NCBI GenBank assembly: GCA_913031515.1 | Contig: CAJWET010000035.1 | Location: 1-12,067 of the forward strand | Source of the DNA: an uncultured Acidimicrobiaceae bacterium | GTDB taxonomy: Bacteria > Actinomycetota > Acidimicrobiia > Acidimicrobiales > UBA8592 | DNA: 12,067 bases | Direction of reading: 5' to 3' | Shown: in pieces, positions 7,156 through 12,067 of the stretch | Numbering within the stretch: position 1 is the stretch's first letter | Layout: every line of letters starts with the position of its first letter | Made by a program: the position numbers and the translations under genes | The notes under the pieces: model-generated | Told to the model about the DNA's origin: nothing | The model's database searches: none | The model's input: only the letters and a program-made list of their open reading frames with translations

Positions 7156-7216
7156 TAAGTTTACCAGCGTGACCTGACTTCATAGGGTTTCTGCTGGGAT
7201 GAATTAAGGGGGTCAT

Positions 7217-8125
7217 ATGGATGTAAAGCGGGAGTGGCTTGAAAAGGACTATTACGCGGCCCTTGGGGTATCTTCCGACGCGTCTGATAAGGAAATCCAA
7301 AACCGATACCGAAAATTAGCCCGAGAATTACACCCAGATAAAAACCCTGATGATCAAAAGGCAGAAGACCGATTCAAGGAAGTCTCGACAGCCTATGACG
7401 TAGTTGGGAATTCAGAAACCCGTAGCCAATACGACGATGTCCGTCGGATGGGACCATCAGCTATGGGAGGATTCTCCGCCCAAGGAGCTGGGTTCGGCAA
7501 CGTTAATGACCTGTTGAATAGCATGTTCGGTGCGAGTGGAGATCCGTTCGGCACAGCGGGTCATAATATGCCAAGATCCGGATCCCATCAACAAGCTCAG
7601 CTGCGATTGAGTTTCGATGAAGCTATCCATGGTGTTACTACTTCCGTCACGACTGGCGGAGCCGATGGGGGGTCTCGGTCAGTAAAAATACGAATCCCTG
7701 CCGGAGTCGACGATGGGAAGCGGATACGAGTGAAAGGAAAGGGTGGCAATGGCTTCAATGGGGGCCCTCCTGGCGACCTTATTGTCATCATTAGAGTTTC
7801 ACCGCATACGCTTTTTAATAGAGACGGAAAGAATTTGACCTTAAATTTGCCAATTACTTTCCCAGAAGCTGCCCTTGGCGCTGATGTTCAAGTCCCCACA
7901 TACGGTGGTGACCGAGTGACACTTCGACTACCGCAAGGAACAGAATCCGGTAGAACTTTCCGGGTTAAAGGTAAAGGGATAAATATTGGAGATATTACAG
8001 GGGACCTTTTAGTAACAGTCGAAGTTGCAATTCCGACAAATTTAAATGAAGAGCAAATCAAATCATTGCAAGCATATGCACAAATCAATACAGATGACCC
8101 CCGAGAACAATTAGGGAATTCATGA
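7217..8125 (+). CDS. J-domain co-chaperone lacking the zinc finger (DnaJ/CbpA-like)
   Basis: This 302-residue protein opens with REWLEKDYY and a complete J domain, including the catalytic HPD at 39-41, which stimulates DnaK ATPase. A G/F/S-rich linker follows (about 79-120), then two beta-sandwich substrate domains (about 126-275, LSFDEAIHGV to GDLLVTVEVAIP). The four CxxCxGxG zinc repeats that class A DnaJ carries after the EA-HG strand are missing: about residues 144-155 are only a short Gly-rich turn. The protein has no cysteine at all. It is therefore a class B (CbpA-like) J-protein in the position where actinobacteria usually keep dnaJ. The N-terminus and the tail (NLNEEQIKSLQAYAQ) still resemble actinobacterial DnaJ1, which suggests loss of the finger. 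The ATG at 7217 has AAGGGGG at 7206-7212. It follows grpE by 61 bp and presumably belongs to the same transcript. Confidence 0.93.
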   Translation: MDVKREWLEKDYYAALGVSSDASDKEIQNRYRKLARELHPDKNPDDQKAEDRFKEVSTAYDVVGNSETRSQYDDVRRMGPSAMGGFSAQGAGFGNVNDLLNSMFGASGDPFGTAGHNMPRSGSHQQAQLRLSFDEAIHGVTTSVTTGGADGGSRSVKIRIPAGVDDGKRIRVKGKGGNGFNGGPPGDLIVIIRVSPHTLFNRDGKNLTLNLPITFPEAALGADVQVPTYGGDRVTLRLPQGTESGRTFRVKGKGINIGDITGDLLVTVEVAIPTNLNEEQIKSLQAYAQINTDDPREQLGNS

Positions 8126-8196
8126 CCGTTGAGAAAACCAGACCCGCAGAGTAGCGCCAATTCGGTTGTCTTATCGCCGAAGCTCTTATTTGCGGA

Positions 8197-8210
8197 TACT
8201 ATGACTAGCC
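8197..8210 (+). promoter_or_regulatory. Tentative -10 element of the transporter operon
   Basis: TACTAT at 8197-8202 (overlapping GATACT and TATGAC readings) lies 8 bp before the livG-type ATG at 8211, which has no Shine-Dalgarno sequence. This suggests leaderless transcription. No convincing -35 hexamer is seen at normal spacing. The preceding stretch 8126-8196 holds only a 5-bp inverted repeat (TTCGG 8161-8165, CCGAA 8177-8181) and no gene. Confidence 0.3.
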
Positions 8211-8978
8211 ATGGCACGGGGCCTGCTAGAAGTTCAAGGGATCACAATCCGATTCGGCGGTATCACCGCACTCGATGACCTTAGTTTCCACATCGAAACC
8301 GGGGAAATATGTGGTCTAATTGGTCCTAACGGGGCTGGAAAGACGACGTTATTCAATGTCATTAGTCGGATTTATGATCCGACACAGGGAAGGGTTATCT
8401 TTGACGGAGAAGACCTCCTTGATTGCGCCCCCCATGAAATATCGCAAATAGGTATTTCCCGTACTTTCCAAAATCTCGCTCTGTGGCCAAGAATGACGGT
8501 TGTAGAAAACGTTCTGGGCGGGGCTCATACTCGGGGGAAACAAAATTTCTTTTCAGCCATGATGCGTTTCGGGCTCAAGAAAGAAGAGAAAGACCTCAAA
8601 GATGTGGCGTATGAAACTTTGGAGAGGTTGGAGCTTCTAGAACATGCTGAAAAGCCCTGCGATGGGTTGCCATTCGGAACTATGAAAAGAATCGAGCTCG
8701 CACGGGCGCTAGTCAGCAACCCGAAACTTCTTCTCCTAGATGAACCGGCGACGGGATTGACTCATTCAGAGGTGAGTGACCTGTCTGAATTGATTGTTTC
8801 GATCAGAGATGATTTCAACCTAACAATTTTACTGGTCGAACATCACATGGGTATGGTCATGGGAATTTCAGAAAAGGTTGTCGTCATCGACTTTGGGTCA
8901 AAGATAGCTGAGGGGACGCCATCAGAAATACAGGAAAATTCTCTAGTCATATCTGCATATCTCGGAGCGCCGAAATGA
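8211..8978 (+). CDS. livG: ABC transporter ATPase, branched-chain amino acid type (LivG-like)
   Basis: This 255-residue protein carries all ATPase motifs: Walker A GPNGAGKTT (38-46), Q-loop TFQN with Q87, signature-type LPFGTMKR (153-160), Walker B LLLLDEPATGL (173-183) with E178, and the switch histidine H211 in VEHHM. The signature departs from LSGGQ; LivG proteins usually deviate here, and the paired LivF-type ATPase has an intact LSGGE. Overall it is LivG-like: RFGGITALDDLSF near the start, GPNGAGKTTLFNVISR, and EIAEGTP-type wording near the end. It would form a heterodimer with the next gene product and drive the two permeases. The ATG at 8211 gives the usual LLEVQGIT N-terminus. Its 3' end overlaps the next start (ATGA). 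The actual substrate is inferred from family. Confidence 0.94.
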   Translation: MARGLLEVQGITIRFGGITALDDLSFHIETGEICGLIGPNGAGKTTLFNVISRIYDPTQGRVIFDGEDLLDCAPHEISQIGISRTFQNLALWPRMTVVENVLGGAHTRGKQNFFSAMMRFGLKKEEKDLKDVAYETLERLELLEHAEKPCDGLPFGTMKRIELARALVSNPKLLLLDEPATGLTHSEVSDLSELIVSIRDDFNLTILLVEHHMGMVMGISEKVVVIDFGSKIAEGTPSEIQENSLVISAYLGAPK

Positions 8979-9688
8979 CCTCGCCAATACTGCACGTAGA
9001 AGATCTCAAAGCTACCTACGGCCCAGTTCAGGTACTCCATGGCATTGATTTCACCGTCTTTCCTAAAGAAATCGTTGTAGTTCTGGGTGCAAACGGAGCA
9101 GGAAAAACAACGACACTGCGCTCCATTTCTGGGATGATACAAACAAGCGGCCGCATTGAACTCAATGGCGAAGAAACCCGTAATTTAACCCCTTCAGAGA
9201 TTGTTCGCCGAGGTGTAGCCCACGTTCCCCAAGGAAGAGGGACCTTCCCAGAATTAACCGTCGAAGAGAACTTGAAGGTCGGTGCATTTATTCGCACAGA
9301 TAAGGACATAAAAATAGACATTGATACTTGTTATGAGAATTATCCCGTTCTCTATGAACGCAAAACGCAAATGGCTGGTTCTTTGTCAGGAGGCGAACAA
9401 CAGATGCTTGCAGTTTCACGTGCTCTCATGTCGCGTCCACAACTCTTGCTCATGGATGAACCTTCTTTAGGACTTGCACCGCAAATTGTTGAAGATCTCT
9501 TTACCCGGTTCGTGGCAATAAATCGAGAGCAAGAGACCACGATGTTGATCGTTGAACAGAATGCACAATTGGCGTTGGACATTGCCAATCGTGGGTATGT
9601 TCTTGAATCAGGGCGGATTTCTGTAGAAGGTAAAGCAGAAGAACTCATAAACGACGACGCTATCCGCCGAGCATACTTGGGGGCCTGA
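8975..9688 (+). CDS. livF: ABC transporter ATPase, branched-chain amino acid type (LivF-like)
   Basis: This 237-residue protein has Walker A GANGAGKTT (38-46), Q86 in VPQGRG, an intact signature LSGGEQQ (137-143), Walker B LLLMDEPSLGL (157-167) and IVEQN (192-196). In the last motif a glutamine replaces the usual switch histidine, a standard LivF feature. FPELTVEENLKVGA (91-104) is also characteristic. It pairs with the LivG-type ATPase on the cytoplasmic face of the transporter. The start overlaps the livG-type stop (ATGA), with GGAG at 8964-8967 seven bases before it. One base separates its stop from the next start. Confidence 0.95.
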   Translation: MTSPILHVEDLKATYGPVQVLHGIDFTVFPKEIVVVLGANGAGKTTTLRSISGMIQTSGRIELNGEETRNLTPSEIVRRGVAHVPQGRGTFPELTVEENLKVGAFIRTDKDIKIDIDTCYENYPVLYERKTQMAGSLSGGEQQMLAVSRALMSRPQLLLMDEPSLGLAPQIVEDLFTRFVAINREQETTMLIVEQNAQLALDIANRGYVLESGRISVEGKAEELINDDAIRRAYLGA

Positions 9689-9689
9689 C

Positions 9690-10580
9690 GTGGATCTATT
9701 TCTCCAAAGGGTCGTTGATGCGATAACGAATGGCTCGACCTACGCCTTGATAGCAGTAGCTATGGTCTTGATCTTTAAAGCAACAACTCTAATCAACTTT
9801 GCACAGGGCGAACAGGCAATGCTGGGAGCTTTCGCTGTCCTTCAGTTATGGAACTGGGGTATACCCATGTGGGGAGCTGTCATCATAGGAATGCTTTTCT
9901 CGGGAATCCTCGCGGCCGGTTTAGAAAGGGCATTCATACGGAAATTTGATCCCGCCGACCATTTGCCGCTGGTCATTATCACGCTTGGCCTTTTTCTAGT
10001 TATTAATGCAGTAGCCGCTATCATTTGGCGTTTTGACCCCCAGTCATTCCCGCAGCTTTTCCCCTCCGGCAACGCTTTCACCTACAACAACGTTCGGCTT
10101 TCGTGGTACTCAATCTTTGCCTTTGGAAGTTGTGTTCTTGTCTTATTTGTTTTACAAACACTTTTGACGAGAACCAAAATCGGATTAGCATTTCGTGCTG
10201 TCTCTTCCAACCTGGAATCGAGCAGGCTCAGCGGTATAAAAATTGGGCCAACCCTCCAGTTCGGCTGGGCGTTGGCGGCAGCTGCAGGGACGTTAGGAGC
10301 ATCAATTTATGCGGCGAATCCTGTTCTCCAAATAGAACCATCAATGATGCTCAGAGCTCTTATCTTCTCTGTGACTGCAGCAGCCCTTGGAGGCTTGGAC
10401 AGCTTATGGGGTGCACTAATTGGTGGTTTGACAATTGGATTTGTCCAGAGTGTTGTAGTCCAGTACATCCCATTTATACCGAATGAGATGAGTCTTTCTG
10501 CCGCAGTTGTGGTGCTACTTATCGTCCTTACCCTCCGCCCATCTGGGGTATTGGGTACAAGAGCAGTTGAACGAGTATAG
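9690..10580 (+). CDS. livH: Branched-chain amino acid ABC transporter permease (LivH-like)
   Basis: This 296-residue, very hydrophobic protein has about eight membrane segments. LivH hallmarks are NGSTYALIAVAMVLIFK (14-30), INFAQGEQAMLGAF (35-48), the cytoplasmic ATPase-coupling loop TKIGLAFRAVSSN with SRLSGI (162-183), the Ala/Gly-rich helix WALAAAAGTLGA (193-204) and ALGGLDSLWGALIGG (232-246). It forms the channel with the LivM-type permease. It starts at GTG 9690, one base after the livF-type stop, with GGGGG at 9679-9683 as ribosome binding site inside the upstream gene, so it is tightly coupled. Length is normal. Confidence 0.94.
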   Translation: MDLFLQRVVDAITNGSTYALIAVAMVLIFKATTLINFAQGEQAMLGAFAVLQLWNWGIPMWGAVIIGMLFSGILAAGLERAFIRKFDPADHLPLVIITLGLFLVINAVAAIIWRFDPQSFPQLFPSGNAFTYNNVRLSWYSIFAFGSCVLVLFVLQTLLTRTKIGLAFRAVSSNLESSRLSGIKIGPTLQFGWALAAAAGTLGASIYAANPVLQIEPSMMLRALIFSVTAAALGGLDSLWGALIGGLTIGFVQSVVVQYIPFIPNEMSLSAAVVVLLIVLTLRPSGVLGTRAVERV

Positions 10581-10588
10581 GGAAAGAT

Positions 10589-11743
10589 ATGGCTTCAAAG
10601 ATCCAAATATCTAATGGGACTCGGACTTACCGTAACTCTCGAATTGTGATGTGGGCGTGTTTCGTTATTTCCCTTCTCCTTATAGCTTTTGCTTATGTTG
10701 ATGTTGGAACGATTTCAATCGGATCAAATAACTACAACTTGTCTCTCATCCGACTGAACAAGGCGATTGCCTACACTATTGCCATTCTTGGCCTTCAAGT
10801 TGTTATTGGATATACCGGCCAAATTGCACTCGGGCAAAGTTTTTTCTTTGGAACGGGCGCATATATTTCTGCGTGGCTTATAGCCGACCACTCTTGGCCC
10901 TTTCTTGTCACTCTTCTGATCGTCATCCCAAGCTGTTTTATCATTGGAATGGTTTTGGGACTTCCAGCGCTACGAATTCGCGGTCTTTATCTTGCTCTGC
11001 TTACTTTTGGCCTTGCTGCTGTTTTCCCCTCAATCGTAAAACTCGACAAACTCTATACGTATACCGGTGGAGCAGGTGGAAAACTTACCAGCAACTATAA
11101 GTTCATCGCTCCAGCCTGGTTACCTTTCGACGAAGTTGCCCAGGCTCTTCAAAAATTACCTATCTTGGGCGGGTTCTTTGGCGACGGCCCCCTTTCAAAT
11201 AGGGAAGAATCGCGCCTATGGAAATTCATCCTATTCTGTGTTATTGCGGGTATTTGCTTCTGGTTGGTTTATAACCTGATTCACAGCCGTCCAGGTCGAG
11301 CTATGAGAGCGATCCGAGATAATGAGACAAGCGCCGCTGTCTCAGGGATAAATCTTGCGATCACGAAAACACTTTCCTTTGGTGTCGCTTCTGCTCTTGG
11401 TGGTGTGGGGGGTGCAATATATGTAGCTGAAGTTGGGATTGCTTCACCTGATGACTTCAGCTCACTAGTGGCAATCTACCTAATTGTTGGGCTTGTCGTA
11501 GGAGGTGTGGGAACACTTCCCGGGGCAGTACTAGGTGGACTCATCTATGCCCTGGTCCCCGATTGGGCTTCTTCGACCCAATCGATATCTTTCGTTCCAC
11601 AACGCTGGCTCCAAGGACCCACTGGATCCCTAATCCTCGGGCTTTTGCTGATTATTCTGACCTTATTTTTACCCGGCGGTATGGTCACTGGTTGGAGAAA
11701 ATTAAAGAATAGATTAAAGCCCACAGAGGTGCGAGCTTCGTAA
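10589..11743 (+). CDS. livM: Branched-chain amino acid ABC transporter permease (LivM-like)
   Basis: This 384-residue protein has a short basic N-terminal tail and about nine or ten membrane segments. LivM hallmarks are GYTGQIALGQSFFFGTGAY (74-92), ALRIRGLYLALLTFGLA (127-143), a TGG-GG loop (159-164), the ATPase-coupling loop RPGRAMRAIRDNETSAA (234-250), ALGGVGGAIYV (269-279) and GGVGTLPGAVLGG (305-317). A hydrophilic stretch at about 152-210 is longer than in proteobacterial LivM and is presumably an outward loop. It begins 8 bp after the livH-type stop with AGGGAAAG before the ATG. It completes the transmembrane pore of this importer. No typical intrinsic terminator follows it. Confidence 0.94.
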   Translation: MASKIQISNGTRTYRNSRIVMWACFVISLLLIAFAYVDVGTISIGSNNYNLSLIRLNKAIAYTIAILGLQVVIGYTGQIALGQSFFFGTGAYISAWLIADHSWPFLVTLLIVIPSCFIIGMVLGLPALRIRGLYLALLTFGLAAVFPSIVKLDKLYTYTGGAGGKLTSNYKFIAPAWLPFDEVAQALQKLPILGGFFGDGPLSNREESRLWKFILFCVIAGICFWLVYNLIHSRPGRAMRAIRDNETSAAVSGINLAITKTLSFGVASALGGVGGAIYVAEVGIASPDDFSSLVAIYLIVGLVVGGVGTLPGAVLGGLIYALVPDWASSTQSISFVPQRWLQGPTGSLILGLLLIILTLFLPGGMVTGWRKLKNRLKPTEVRAS

Positions 11744-11744
11744 T

Positions 11745-11796
11745 TGCAAAAGAAATCTATAGCTATAGTTTTAAATTCGTAATCGAATTGTTTGCA
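11745..11796. repeat. Nested inverted repeats between livM-type and lipoprotein genes
   Basis: Three symmetric elements are packed together: TGCAAA (11745-11750) paired with TTTGCA (11791-11796); a perfect 12-bp palindrome CTATAGCTATAG (11757-11768); and AATTCG-TAAT-CGAATT (11774-11789). None is followed by a T-run, so a normal intrinsic terminator is unlikely. They may be operator sites or an mRNA-processing or stabilising structure that lets the lipoprotein gene be expressed differently from the permeases. Confidence 0.4.
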
Positions 11797-11820
11797 CAAG
11801 CTTTAAAAATTCACTATTTT
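11792..11820 (+). promoter_or_regulatory. Probable promoter of the substrate-binding lipoprotein gene
   Basis: TTGCAC at 11792-11797 and TATTTT at 11815-11820 are separated by exactly 17 bp. A transcript from here would have a leader of about 19 bases including GGAGGG at 11835-11840, five bases before the ATG. A separate promoter fits the common need for far more binding protein than membrane components. The TTGCAC overlaps the right arm of an inverted repeat, so the site may be regulated. Confidence 0.45.
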
Positions 11821-11845
11821 CCTCATTAACCTACGGAGGGTTCCA

Positions 11846-12067
11846 ATGAAAAAAGTAATTATTCGTCTTGTATGTGTTTTTGGGGTGATTAGCCTTATAA
11901 CTGCCGGATGCGGTGATGACGATTCTGAATCGTCCAGCTCGGCTTCGAGTTCAGAAGCTGAAGCGGATACATCAGCTCTGACAAGCGGTCAGGTTGAAAT
12001 TGCAATTGGAACAGTGCTTTTGCCAAATTTAAGTAAATATATTCAATCAAGAAATAAAAAAAAAATA
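11846..12067 (+). CDS. Lipoprotein, probable substrate-binding protein of the transporter (cut by window edge)
   Basis: 74 codons are visible from the ATG at 11846, which has a strong GGAGGG ribosome binding site at 11835-11840. The protein begins with a basic MKK and a hydrophobic core, then a lipobox-like ITAGC with the lipid-attachment cysteine at about residue 22. A Asp/Ser/Glu/Ala-rich linker follows, and QVEIAIGTVL at 54-63 is the kind of first beta-strand seen in periplasmic binding proteins of the LivJ type. Position right after four liv-type genes supports a role as the extracellular lipid-anchored receptor. After residue 65 the reading turns to LSKYIQSRNKKKI, encoded by extremely A+T-rich DNA, where a family member would continue with a Pro/Thr/Gly-rich ligand loop. 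The last 14 residues are therefore doubtful. The frame is open to the edge. Confidence 0.75.
   Translation, partial: MKKVIIRLVCVFGVISLITAGCGDDDSESSSSASSSEAEADTSALTSGQVEIAIGTVLLPNLSKYIQSRNKKKI
12026..12067. other. Anomalous A+T-rich window end
   Basis: Only 4 of these 42 bases are G or C, against nearly half in the rest of the window, and the stretch ends in a run of ten A. It breaks the binding-protein similarity of the gene it lies in. A chimeric or erroneous contig end is the simplest explanation. Confidence 0.5.

Noticed and set aside
7164..7197. CCAGC/GCTGG inverted repeat between grpE and the J-protein gene
   Set aside because: The arms are 5 bp with a 24-base loop, which is expected by chance; no other sign of a regulatory element.
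8122..8154. Ten-codon frame (ATG overlapping the J-protein stop) that might be a remnant of hspR
   Set aside because: It is too short, has no helix-turn-helix wording and no decayed coding sequence follows it.
8161..8190. TTCGG/CCGAA inverted repeat after the J-protein gene as a terminator
   Set aside because: The stem is only 5 bp with an 11-base loop and no T-run follows, so it does not support an intrinsic terminator call.
1..12067. CRISPR array, tRNA/rRNA genes, insertion sequences or defence cassette
   Set aside because: I saw no regularly spaced direct repeats, cloverleaf-like sequence, transposase or integrase motifs; all long frames are explained by housekeeping families.

Overview
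The window (about 12 kb, GC in the mid-to-high 40s percent by eye) looks like ordinary chromosomal DNA from a member of the Actinomycetota, most likely an uncultivated lineage of moderate GC. The reasons are: a Dcd of the bifunctional dCTP deaminase/dUTPase type known from mycobacteria; a large haem-b/iron-sulfur/CCG reductase of the mycobacterial Rv0338c type; a dnaK-grpE-dnaJ cluster preceded by a HAIR-like (HspR operator) inverted repeat; a DnaK without the Gram-negative insertion in its ATPase domain; and starts lacking a Shine-Dalgarno sequence that fit leaderless transcription. A marine Acidimicrobiia-like source would fit the GC and gene content, but that is a guess.

Layout. Positions 1-565 (minus) hold the N-terminal 188 codons of an AMP-forming acyl-CoA/acetyl-CoA synthetase-like enzyme cut by the left edge. 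Divergent from it are dcd (678-1250, GTG start, probably leaderless) and, overlapping its end, a TVP38/TMEM64-type (VTT domain) membrane protein ending at 1890. Converging on that gene with an 8-bp gap is a large minus-strand gene (1899-4547) for a membrane-anchored iron-sulfur heterodisulfide-reductase-like protein with an added acidic linker and a C-terminal helix-hairpin-helix-like module. A 269-bp divergent region (4548-4816) carries the HAIR-like operator, a second short palindrome and a leader hairpin just before the dnaK ribosome binding site. Then come dnaK (4817-6640), grpE (6637-7155, ATGA overlap) and a J-protein (7217-8125) that has no zinc finger and no cysteine at all.

From 8211 on the window is a branched-chain (or related) amino-acid ABC transporter: livG-, livF-, livH- and livM-type genes, tightly spaced or overlapping, followed after 102 bp by a lipoprotein gene that is probably the substrate-binding protein, with its own good promoter and ribosome binding site. 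That last gene runs off the right edge. The final 42 bases are about 90 percent A+T and do not look like the rest of the gene, so the edge may be an assembly error.

Functionally these are housekeeping modules: nucleotide pool control (Dcd), protein folding (DnaK, its nucleotide exchange factor GrpE and J-domain co-chaperone), electron transfer at the membrane, and nutrient uptake. I found no CRISPR array, tRNA, rRNA, insertion sequence or phage gene, and no convincing new multi-gene system. The most interesting points are the zinc-finger-less J-protein in the canonical dnaJ position, the HAIR-like operator without an adjacent hspR, the extra C-terminal module on the iron-sulfur reductase, and the anomalous right edge.
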